Shown one piece after another: positions 33,404 to 42,498 of a stretch of 64,000 bases of DNA (its first letter is position 1; each line of letters opens with the position of its first letter). The DNA lies in contig JBFLZC010000002.1 of assembly GCA_040756375.1 (NCBI GenBank), positions 310,001 to 374,000 on the forward strand, written 5' to 3'. Position numbers and translations under genes: made by a program. Source of the stretch: VGSG01 sp040756375. Lineage in GTDB: Bacteria; Desulfobacterota; Desulfomonilia; Desulfomonilales; Desulfomonilaceae. The notes beneath the pieces were generated by a model. The model had not been told where the DNA came from. It saw only the letters and a list, made by a program, of their open reading frames with translations, and searched no databases.

Positions 33404-36400
33404 TCAGCCGGCTCTATGCAGATCAATCCCCACGAGTTCGGAGAAGCTCAGTTTGTTCAAGTCGAACACTTGCGAGATGACTCGCATGGGTTCTCGGGCC
33501 GGCCCACACAGCGCTGCAACAGGTCCGGAGGAGTTCGACATGAATATCTCCGCGACACTCAGCTCGTGAAGATCGACGGTGAAGGACTTGCTGTTGGTCC
33601 AGTCGGACTCCCTGCCGGCCAACACTTGCTCCGGGGCTCCGTTGGTGAGGAGGGCGACATCGCCCGGATTGATCAGTGAATCGAACCATTCAGCGAGATG
33701 GATTTCATCGGCATTGAAGGCCAAGCGTACATCGTCCAAGTCTTTGCCGTGAAGGCTCGACCGCAGCCTAGCGAAGAACTCTTCGAGGCCTACCCAAGCC
33801 TCCGGGTTTCCGGTCTTCTCTTGCTGCTCGTGAACAAAATCCGTCAACTTTGTCCACGCAACCTCCTGGAACTCGCTATTTCCTCCGCGAAGAGCCTCTT
33901 CCAGAAAGTCGCTCAGTTCATGTCGCAATTCTTCAGCAATATCAGAGAGCTCAATGGGAAATGGCAAGAGCCCGGCTTCGGACAAAAAAGAGATTATGAT
34001 CGACGCCATCTGCGACGATCCTGTCGTACCAGCGAACGGTTCCGAAACGAGCGGCCGGTGAAGAGCGTCGTCCGAAAACCAGTCGTGCGTGAGCCCTCCT
34101 ATGGCCAGTGGAGGGGGTGGCGTGAACACACTGACTTGCTCGAAATTGGACCATTGGATGGTGTCCCCGGCTTGGTCGTCAAGACTACCCTCCGAAGCGT
34201 CACCGGTCATGTCGCTGTAGCTTTGGACGTAGATGTTCAGCGAGTCCCCGGGATCGGTGGCAGGATCGCCTCCGTCAATGATTCCCTCAACCTTGCCGCC
34301 CACTTGGATTGTTACCGTGTCTTCTCCATCACCCGCGAGAATATCTTGGCCCACGACACCGCTGACGGAGATCGTGTCGTTTCCGACTCCCGCCGAAACA
34401 TTGTTCGCCTGTGCCCCGGCATGTATCGTGATAGTGTCGTCTCCACCTCCAGCATCAATGTTACCGTTGACCGTACCGTGGACACTGATCGCGTCGTCCC
34501 CGCCTTGTCCCAGCACATTGTTCACTTGTGCTCCGGCGTGAATGGTGACTGTGTTGTCTCCATCTCCGACATCGATGTTGCCCGTGACTGTGCCGTGCAC
34601 GATGATGGTGTCGTTTCCGCCTTCGGCGTATATGTGCCCCACCTGAGCGCCTGCCTGGACGGTTATGTTGTCGGCCCAATCCGCGGTACCGGGGGCGTTA
34701 TCATCTCCGTAAACCGGGATTCCGGCCCCGTTTCCGGTCAGAATGATGTTGTCTGAACCCGCAAGCCCGTACACAAATTCAACATGTGGGCCGTACGAGG
34801 CCAGGTCCAGCGTCACGGTATCCGCACCTTCAGTAAGGACGATGCCCAGGTGCTCGAAAGCGGTCCACGTAAAGGTTTTCCCGTCCAGCTCGCACGATCC
34901 CGAAGCCGCGTCCCCCGTCACGTTCGAGCACTTGTAAGTCAGGTACAAGGTGTCAGTGCCGGTTCCGCCCTTGATCGTTCCCGCGACCGATCCGCCGAAC
35001 AGATAGACCGACTCATTACCGGTCCAGCCGTCCACATCACCGTCCACGGTACCGTTGATGACGATCGTGTCGTCGCCGTCGTCGCCGTTCATGCTGCCTT
35101 GAACATGCCCTTCGTTGACGATCCGGTCATTCCCCCAGTCGCCGCTCAAATTCCCGTTCACGGTTCCATAGTTGGAAATGGTGTCATTGCCATACGATCC
35201 GCTAATGTTGCTGTTGACCGTGCCTTCATTGGAAATGGTATCGTTGTCATTGCCCCCGTTGATACTGCCGGTGACCACCCCCTTGTTTGTGATCGAATCG
35301 TTACCGTGGTAGCCGGATATACTGCCGTGCACAGTACCTTCATTGCAAACGATGTCGTTACCGATCGAGCCCTCAATACCACCTGTGCCGACCGTGCCGT
35401 AGTTGGAGATGTCGTCATCTCCATTCTGGCCATTAATACGGTAGACCGTGCCATAGTTGGAGATGGTGTCATCGGCGCCATTTCCGCGTACGTCCCGAAA
35501 CTCAGCGCCTGCCGCAATCGTGATCGAGTCCGCTCCCTCCGTCGAGGAACCCGCGTCCCCGTGCACAATAACCGAAGCGCAGTTCCCCGCGAGAGTCAGG
35601 TCATCCGCGCCACCGAGGCCTCGTACAGCGCTAACCCCACCCGGAATGGCGCCGAAGTCCCAGTAGGCCGTGTCGTTTCCTTCAGTGAAATCGAGATAAA
35701 CGATCTCGAATCCGCTCCAGGAGAGCGTGTTCCCTTCAAATTCGCAGGAATAGGAACCCGCGTCGGCTGTGAAGTTAGTAACCATGTAGGGCAGGAGAAG
35801 GGTATCTTCCTCATCCGGGTCGCCGCCGTCGATCCTCCCGCGGACCTCGCCGCCCTTGAAATAGACCTCATCCCAATCTGAACCGCATATAATGTCGCCT
35901 CCGACAACACCTTCGATGGCGATCTTATCGTTTCCCGAACCGCTATCTATACTGCCGTCTACCGCGCCCGTGTTGGAGATGGTGTCTTGGCCGTCCAGGC
36001 TGATTATACTGCCGCCGACCGTGCCTTCATTGGTGATAGTGTTGTCTCCGCCACCCACATCGATGCTACCGTTGACCGTGCCTTTGTTCGTGATGGTGTC
36101 GCCGTGCCCCCCGGCGAATATGCCGCCGCGGACAACGCCGTCATTGGAAATGGTATTGTAACCAAAGCTGGCATCTATGCTGCCTTCGACAGAGCCTTTG
36201 TTCGTGATGGAGTCCGACCCGCCCCCCGCGAATATGCCGCTGCCGACAACCCCTTCGTTGGTGATGGTGTCGCTTCCGTTCCCCGCTTCTATATTTCCGA
36301 CGACATTGCCTCTGTTGGTGATGGTGTCGTCACCCGCCCCGGCGATTATGCTGCCGCTGACATAGCTTTCATTGGTGACGGTGTTGTTCCCGGCGCCCGC

Positions 36401-39400
36401 ATCTATATTGCCGTTTACAGTGCCCTGGATCGAGATGGTGTCGTCTCCATCTCCGGCATCAATTCCCCCCAGGATTCCTCGATGGATAATCGTGTCGTTC
36501 CCGCCGCCAGCGTATACCATCGAGATCTGCGCGCCCGCCTCGATCGTGATGGTATCCGCGCCGTCCGGAGATGTCCCGCCATCCGCGTTCACTTCCACCG
36601 ACGGGCCTACGCCTCGAAATGTCACGTTGTCGTCGCCGCCGAGGAGAACGTAGCCCTCTACTTCCGGCGGAACGGACCCCAGATCAATAACCGCTGTATC
36701 GTTTCCTTCGGTGAATACGACGTGGATATGCTCGAACCCGCTCCAGGAGATGGTGTTGCCCTCAAAGACGCAGGAACCTGAATTCGCATTACCCGTGATA
36801 TTTTCACAACACTGGTAGGTCAACTGAAGGGTATCCTCTCCGGCGCCGCCCAGGATCGTGCCCGATACCAATCCGCCGTGGAAACGGACCACGTCGTTGC
36901 CCGCGCCTGCATCCACATTGCCGTTGACGGTCCCACTGAGAACGATCGTGTCATCGCCGCCTTCGCCGTAGATGCTCTGGGCCTGAGCGCCTGCCTGGAG
37001 GATAATCGTGTCCCCCCCGTCCGCGGTCGCGGGATCGTTGTCATCGCCGTACACAGGGGCCGCGCTCCAGTCTGCGCTCAGCGTCAGGCTGTCACTTCCG
37101 CCGAGCCCGTAGACGGATTCTATGTATGGGCCGTACACGGCAGGGTCCAAGGTCGCAGTGTCAGCGCCTTCCGTACCGACTATGCCCAGATGCTCGAAAC
37201 CGGACCAGGTAACGGTTTCCCCGTTCAACCGGCACGATCCCGAAGCCGCTGTTCCCGTAACGTTCGTGCACAAATAGCTCAGGTAGAGCGTGTCCGTGCC
37301 CGCGCCTCCGGAGATCGTCCCCGAGACGGACCCGCCGAGGAGATAGACCAAGTCGGAATCCATCCCGGCATCCACATTGCCCATGACGGTCCCATTGATG
37401 ACAATCGTGTCATCGCCGCTGAAATCGGAGATATCGCCCCCGACATATCCTTCGATGGTGTACCGATCGTTGCCGTAATGGCCACTCACTCCCCCGGTCA
37501 CGGTCCCATAACTGGATATGGTGTCGTCTCCGTCGCGTCCCGATAAATACCGCACCGTACCGTAATTGATGACCGTGTCGTTTCCGCCTCCCGCGGACAC
37601 GGAATACAGTTCCGCGCCTGCCTGGATGGTGACGGTGTCATTTCCGTCCGGCGAAAACCCGGAGTCCGCGTACACACTGAGCGACGGGTTACTCCCCCGA
37701 ACGGTCAGGTTATCGTCTCCACCGAGACCCTCGATCGCGTAAAGCGTGCTCGGCAAGGTCCCGAGATCCACCACGGCCGTGTCGTTTCCCTCGGTAAACG
37801 CGATGCTGAGATTCTCGAATCCGGTCCAGGAAACCGTGTTTCCATCGTACTTGCAGGAACCCGAGCTCGCGGTCCCGGTGAAATCTGTGCACAGGTAGCT
37901 CAAGTACACGTAGCCGCCGTTACGGCCCGCGTCGATCGTGCCCCCGACCGCGCCCCCCAGGAAGTACACCTTGTCGGAGGCGCCGTCACCGCTCAAAACA
38001 TTGCCGTCGACAATGCCTCCGTCGATGATGATAGTGTCATTTGACGACTCACCGAGCATGCCGGCATTGACATTGCCGTGGACGGTTCCGTAGATACGGA
38101 TTGTGTCGTCTCCCTCTTCTCCATACACATTGTCAACCTGAGCGCCTGCCTGGACAATAATCGTGTCCCTGAACGGCCCTCCATACGTGGCGAGGTCGCC
38201 GTCATCGCCGTACACCGAAACCCCGTTCCCGTTTCCGGTCAAGGTGATGGCATCTCCTTCGGCCAACCCGTACACGAATTCTATTTTTGAGCCGTACGCG
38301 CTCAGGTCCAGGGTCACGGTGTCCGCGGCGTCGGTAAGTACAATGCCGAGATGCTCGAAGCCGATCCAATAAATCGTGTGACCGTCCAACTCGCACTGTC
38401 CTGACGACGCATCGCCGACGACGTTCGTGCACAGGTATGAGAGGCCCAGGGTATCAGTCCCGGCGTTCCCGTGGATCACGCGGTCGGCTACGGCCCCTTC
38501 CATGATGTAGACGGCGTCGTCACCTTGTCCGGCCACAGTGTCACCATTGACCGTTCCCGAAATCTTGATCACGTCATTGCCGTCTCCGGCAAGAATGTCA
38601 CCCGTGACCGTCCCGGACGTCTCGATCGTGTCGTCGCCGCCTCCGCCGTACAGATTCGTCACGGTCGCACCGGAAACCACGGCGATGGTGTCGGCGCCGT
38701 CAGGTGTCCCTCCATTGCCGTCGTCGCCCCATACGGTTCCAAACTCGCCCGAGCCGGAAACGGTAATATTGTCGTTCCCCGACAGACCGTACACGTGGTC
38801 GATTGTCGTAGTGTCGGTCGTGGCAACCACGGTAACGTCGAAGTCGTTGCCCGACGTGGCTTCAACCGTCAGGACCTCGAATCCGCTCCAATTGACGGTA
38901 TGCCCGTCAAGTTGGCACGACCCGGACGAGGCATTGCCGGTGATGTTCGTGGCCAGGGGTGACAGGTACATGGTGTCGGTCCCTTCTCCTCCTTGGATGC
39001 TCCCTTTGACCCATCCTCCGGTCAGCATGTGCACGCTGTCGTTACCGTCTCCGCCAATGATATTGTTGTTGACCGTGCCCGATATGTTGATTACGTCGTT
39101 CCCGCCTTCACCCTGCACGTAATTGACCCTCGCTCCCGCCACAATGGTGATGGTGTCGTTTCCGTCAGGCGCGCCGGCCCCGTCGTCGCCCCATATCGTC
39201 CCGAACCTGCCCGAGTTGGAAACCGTTATGTTGTCGTCTCCCTCCATGCCGTAAACATGGTCGATAAAGGTGTACGCATCGACCCCTGTGACCGTGAAGG
39301 TATCATTCCCTGTGCCGCCTTCGAGACACACGGACTCGAACCCGTCCCAATGGATGGTCTGCCCGTTCAGTACGCAAGAGCCCGAAGCCGCGGTCCCTGT

Positions 39401-41476
39401 GAATGAGGTAACCGTGTAGGACAAAACCAACGTGTCCGTTCCGTCCTCGCCGTGTATGGGCTTGGTGATGTTTCCGCCCTGAACGTGCATCACATCATTG
39501 CCCGTGCCGAGATATAACTCACCGAAGGTCCCCCCCGGGCGGAAGAAGACCGTATCGTCTCCGCCATTCGTTAGGATTTCTCCGATCGGGTCCGTCCAAC
39601 CTCCGATATCTAGCGTGTCATTCCCGTTGGACGTGCGAAAAGTGTAGTAACCGTCGCTGGAGTTAAAGTTGTCTCTATAAATCTCCGCGCCGGCCTCAAC
39701 GATGACGGTATCGCTCGCGGAGTAATCACTCCCGCTGTCTATGCCGCGGACATTGCTCCCCGCTTTGACAATTATGGTGTCGCTGCCGTCGCCTCCCCAG
39801 ATGCCGAAAGCGTGGAACCATAAATTATCCGCCGACATGGCGGCAGCGCCCCCGCCCTCGAAGACAATCAGGTCATCTCCGTCCCCTCCGTTTACCACTT
39901 GGAGGACATCACCGTAGTTGTAAATCCGGTCATTGCCTCCTCCGGTTGAGATGTTTGAGTGGATCGTTCCGAAATTGTACACGGTACCTACGTCGCCCCC
40001 GTCCATAATGCTTCCCCGGACTCTAGCCCCAGCGCCGTTGTAGAGGTAATTGTCACCGTCGCCTCCGGAGATCCCTCCAACTACACCGTAGTTTCTGATC
40101 TGGTCGTTGCCGTCATTTCCATACATGTTTCCAGTGACCCCGTAGCTGGAGCCGCCGAAGCTGTAGTTGTAAATAGTATCATTGCCGCCATGCCCATAAA
40201 TGGAACCCCCAACGGTAGCCTCGCCTTGGTTATATATGGTATCGTCGCCCGCGCTGCCGAAGATATCGCCACCGACCTCGGCCTCATCTTCATTGTAAAT
40301 GGTATCGTTGCCGTACTCGCCATAAATGCTCCCTCTGACGCAGGCCTGGTCCCGGTTGTATATGGTGTCATTGCCCGACCCTCCGTCAATGAAGTGTGGG
40401 ACGTCAGCGTTCAGGCCCTGGTTGTAAATGATATCATTGCCGTCGCCTCCCCAGATATGTCCCCATTCATCATCGGGAAATCCAAGGTCTAGCATTATGT
40501 GCTCATTCCCAAGGATGTCATCTCCCCCGCGTCCGTCCATCCAGGCGTCGAGGTCTGAATTATACCAGTGCTCGTCATCGCCGTCGCCGCCGTCCCAGCC
40601 AAGAAGAATCGGGATGGAAGCGAGCTGCGACACATCGATGAGGAAAGGCGCGGAGTCATCCGCGCTCTTCACCTCGAATACCCAGTCAGCGCCGGCAACG
40701 TTGCCCGTGAGATCGTCACTCGCCAAGATGGTGGCCCCTGTGACACTCGCCAGGGTGTCGACAAACAGCCACCCTTCCTCTCCAGCCCCGATTGAGCAGC
40801 CGTACAGGTCGATGCGCGCGTCGGCGTCGAGGAGGCTTCCCAGCACGCTCCATTGCGTCGGGTCTTGCTCAATGGTTGAAACCGTCCAGAACTCGCCGCT
40901 GCCGAAGCTCAGCGCTCCGGACCGGCCGTGAGTCAATATCGCCAGGTGGTCGATTTGCATCCCGGTCGAAGATACCAAGTCATTCAAAAGGTAATTGATC
41001 GATTCCAGGTTCGCGGATGCCGCGTCGTACAAGATCACCTGCGCGTCATCGTCTGCCGCGGCTGCCAGCGCGTCGCTGTTCTCCAACGCGCTCGATATAA
41101 GCACCACATTCAGTTCTTGCGAGGGCTCGCCTTCAGTGGACCCGGCATCCGCGTTCGGGGACATCCCCTGGATCTCTCCCAGCGCGTTGGAGACGAGGAC
41201 CTCGTTGAGCGGCTGGTCAAATATCTGACCAAGCGGGTCCGCAGCAGTTGCAGTATTTGCGGCAGCCGAATCAGGCGCAGCCGCGGCCGCGGCGGCTTGT
41301 TCCGCGCCTGCGGGTCCCGCGGCCGGGTCATTCTGCGCGGTGACGTTCTGGTTGTCCGCGTTGTTGTCCTGCGCGGCCGCATCAACGTTTCCGTCGAGGA
41401 CGATACGCTCCTCCAGCCGTTCAAAGGTGATGATTCTCGGGTAGGTTTTCGGTTGCCTGCGAAACCAATGAAACAT
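33404..41476 (-). CDS. Giant LEPR-motif/DUF4347/beta-roll surface protein
   Basis: A predicted 2,690-residue protein. The N-terminus has a basic stretch and the LEPRxLL-like signature FERLEERIVLDGN (18-30), then an Ala-rich linker, a DUF4347 domain (about 122-275, with HLAILTHGRSGALSFGSG and IDLYGCSIG) and about 2,100 residues of RTX-like Ca-binding repeats of the types GGxGxDxI, GNDTI and NGNIDAGAG. At least eight ~190-residue super-repeats each carry one GSC/GQC segment followed by (D/N/E)GxTxxWxGFE. A Cys-poor globular C-terminus (about 2440-2690) has no recognised domain. ATG 41476 follows GGAGGG; longer in-frame starts lack one. It is probably a secreted adhesin or matrix protein. No type I secretion genes are adjacent. 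Confidence 0.85.
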   Translation of the reverse strand: MFHWFRRQPKTYPRIITFERLEERIVLDGNVDAAAQDNNADNQNVTAQNDPAAGPAGAEQAAAAAAAPDSAAANTATAADPLGQIFDQPLNEVLVSNALGEIQGMSPNADAGSTEGEPSQELNVVLISSALENSDALAAAADDDAQVILYDAASANLESINYLLNDLVSSTGMQIDHLAILTHGRSGALSFGSGEFWTVSTIEQDPTQWSVLGSLLDADARIDLYGCSIGAGEEGWLFVDTLASVTGATILASDDLTGNVAGADWVFEVKSADDSAPFLIDVSQLASIPILLGWDGGDGDDEHWYNSDLDAWMDGRGGDDILGNEHIMLDLGFPDDEWGHIWGGDGNDIIYNQGLNADVPHFIDGGSGNDTIYNRDQACVRGSIYGEYGNDTIYNEDEAEVGGDIFGSAGDDTIYNQGEATVGGSIYGHGGNDTIYNYSFGGSSYGVTGNMYGNDGNDQIRNYGVVGGISGGDGDNYLYNGAGARVRGSIMDGGDVGTVYNFGTIHSNISTGGGNDRIYNYGDVLQVVNGGDGDDLIVFEGGGAAAMSADNLWFHAFGIWGGDGSDTIIVKAGSNVRGIDSGSDYSASDTVIVEAGAEIYRDNFNSSDGYYTFRTSNGNDTLDIGGWTDPIGEILTNGGDDTVFFRPGGTFGELYLGTGNDVMHVQGGNITKPIHGEDGTDTLVLSYTVTSFTGTAASGSCVLNGQTIHWDGFESVCLEGGTGNDTFTVTGVDAYTFIDHVYGMEGDDNITVSNSGRFGTIWGDDGAGAPDGNDTITIVAGARVNYVQGEGGNDVINISGTVNNNIIGGDGNDSVHMLTGGWVKGSIQGGEGTDTMYLSPLATNITGNASSGSCQLDGHTVNWSGFEVLTVEATSGNDFDVTVVATTDTTTIDHVYGLSGNDNITVSGSGEFGTVWGDDGNGGTPDGADTIAVVSGATVTNLYGGGGDDTIETSGTVTGDILAGDGNDVIKISGTVNGDTVAGQGDDAVYIMEGAVADRVIHGNAGTDTLGLSYLCTNVVGDASSGQCELDGHTIYWIGFEHLGIVLTDAADTVTLDLSAYGSKIEFVYGLAEGDAITLTGNGNGVSVYGDDGDLATYGGPFRDTIIVQAGAQVDNVYGEEGDDTIRIYGTVHGNVNAGMLGESSNDTIIIDGGIVDGNVLSGDGASDKVYFLGGAVGGTIDAGRNGGYVYLSYLCTDFTGTASSGSCKYDGNTVSWTGFENLSIAFTEGNDTAVVDLGTLPSTLYAIEGLGGDDNLTVRGSNPSLSVYADSGFSPDGNDTVTIQAGAELYSVSAGGGNDTVINYGTVRYLSGRDGDDTISSYGTVTGGVSGHYGNDRYTIEGYVGGDISDFSGDDTIVINGTVMGNVDAGMDSDLVYLLGGSVSGTISGGAGTDTLYLSYLCTNVTGTAASGSCRLNGETVTWSGFEHLGIVGTEGADTATLDPAVYGPYIESVYGLGGSDSLTLSADWSAAPVYGDDNDPATADGGDTIILQAGAQAQSIYGEGGDDTIVLSGTVNGNVDAGAGNDVVRFHGGLVSGTILGGAGEDTLQLTYQCCENITGNANSGSCVFEGNTISWSGFEHIHVVFTEGNDTAVIDLGSVPPEVEGYVLLGGDDNVTFRGVGPSVEVNADGGTSPDGADTITIEAGAQISMVYAGGGNDTIIHRGILGGIDAGDGDDTISIQGTVNGNIDAGAGNNTVTNESYVSGSIIAGAGDDTITNRGNVVGNIEAGNGSDTITNEGVVGSGIFAGGGSDSITNKGSVEGSIDASFGYNTISNDGVVRGGIFAGGHGDTITNKGTVNGSIDVGGGDNTITNEGTVGGSIISLDGQDTISNTGAVDGSIDSGSGNDKIAIEGVVGGDIICGSDWDEVYFKGGEVRGRIDGGDPDEEDTLLLPYMVTNFTADAGSYSCEFEGNTLSWSGFEIVYLDFTEGNDTAYWDFGAIPGGVSAVRGLGGADDLTLAGNCASVIVHGDAGSSTEGADSITIAAGAEFRDVRGNGADDTISNYGTVYRINGQNGDDDISNYGTVGTGGIEGSIGNDIVCNEGTVHGSISGYHGNDSITNKGVVTGSINGGNDNDTISNEGTVNSNISGSYGNDTISNYGTVNGNLSGDWGNDRIVNEGHVQGSMNGDDGDDTIVINGTVDGDVDGWTGNESVYLFGGSVAGTIKGGTGTDTLYLTYKCSNVTGDAASGSCELDGKTFTWTAFEHLGIVLTEGADTVTLDLASYGPHVEFVYGLAGSDNIILTGNGAGIPVYGDDNAPGTADWADNITVQAGAQVGHIYAEGGNDTIIVHGTVTGNIDVGDGDNTVTIHAGAQVNNVLGQGGDDAISVHGTVNGNIDAGGGDDTITIHAGAQANNVSAGVGNDTISVSGVVGQDILAGDGEDTVTIQVGGKVEGIIDGGDPATDPGDSLNIYVQSYSDMTGDASEGSLDDQAGDTIQWSNFEQVSVFTPPPPLAIGGLTHDWFSDDALHRPLVSEPFAGTTGSSQMASIIISFLSEAGLLPFPIELSDIAEELRHELSDFLEEALRGGNSEFQEVAWTKLTDFVHEQQEKTGNPEAWVGLEEFFARLRSSLHGKDLDDVRLAFNADEIHLAEWFDSLINPGDVALLTNGAPEQVLAGRESDWTNSKSFTVDLHELSVAEIFMSNSSGPVAALCGPAREPMRVISQVFDLNKLSFSELVGIDLHRAG

Positions 41477-42498
41477 CAAGGCCCTCCAGTCGTATCCATT
41501 CATGCGGGCGGCCAAAGGCGCCGACAATCCGCAGATGACGCAGATTAACGCAGATTGGAGTTTCTCCTGCGCACGTAAACAGTTAGGATCCGCAGATTAC
41601 ACAGATGTCGCAGATGTTTGCGCGGTCATTCCTGCGAAAGCACATGGGCGTTAAGTTAAGCAGCCCAGTTCTTTCATCCGTCATTCCCGCGGAAGAAGGA
41701 ATCCCGTTTTTTCAATACGTTCTGGACCCCGGATCAAAGCCTGCCCCGGACGGCGATCCGGGGTCCGGGGTGACGCAAGGCGTCATCTGCGGCCATCGGC
41801 GCAATCTGCGGATGCGTGTCCTCCCCATACCTGAGCAATTTGCGTGCCTGAAAGCCGGCGAACCAAGGTCTCAGGTAACCCCCGGAAATGGTAGGGCGTT
41901 TCTGAATGGCTCGGCGAGCGGGGAAATAACCGAGGGAAGCCTTAATGGCCACTTGTCATTGCAAAACAATGACAACTCGAGTACGCCGCGGTAAACAGGC
42001 GGTATATGGGCACTTCGCAGTTATGGTTTTGCAATGGCGCGAGGTGCGATTCTTTCGCACCTCCACCCGTACCGTGAGCGTCAAGAATCCGCAGATTACA
42101 CAGATGTCGCAGATTAATTTCCTCCGGGCACGTGACCGGTTGCTTCTATAGTGAACGGCGTTGAAATCAGCGCCAAAGCTCACCCTCCCCTTCCCATAAA
42201 AGGAGGGGTGATAAAATCCTCTCCTCTTGTGGGGCAGGGTGTCTGCGGCCATCTGCGTAATCTGCGGATCACATCTCTTCCCGCGTCCCGCGGGATGGGA
42301 GAGGGAAGGGAGAGGGGAATTCCAGCCTCATCCAAAGCCGCAGTGCCCAAAGCAACCTGTCGGGTTTCGCTGAGTTCGACCCGACCTACCGCCTGGACCC
42401 CGGATCGGGCCTGCCCCGGACTTGATCCGGGGTCCGCGGTGACGCAAGGCGCCATCTGCGTCACCTGCGGTTCCTCCGTCAGAAATGGGACTTCCGAC
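41477..42498. repeat. Intergenic region dense in dispersed repeats
   Basis: No gene is seen. Two near-identical 20-mers, CGCAGATTACACAGATGTCG, lie at 41591-41610 and 42090-42109, with further CGCAGAT variants in both orientations at 41529-41556, 41786-41815, 42247-42268 and 42448-42470. A second repeat pair (41723-41792 and 42393-42460) shares CTGGACCCCGGATC, CCTGCCCCGGA, GATCCGGGGTCC and GTGACGCAAGGC. At 42350-42391 is a relative of the hairpin repeat found at 15323-15421. Such sequences are typical of REP-like dispersed elements. Confidence 0.7.

Noticed and set aside
33404..41476. Regular repeats that might suggest a CRISPR array
   Set aside because: The repeats are in frame, of varying length and encode GNDTI-like protein repeats; no spacer pattern exists.
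33698..41548. Many long open frames on the plus strand opposite the giant gene (up to about 365 codons)
   Set aside because: They are antisense shadows of the repetitive coding sequence, lack ribosome binding sites and encode low-complexity sequence.
41930..41960. A possible sigma-54 promoter (TGGCCACTTGTCATTGCA)
   Set aside because: The GG-GC spacing is 12 instead of 10 bases and no gene follows.
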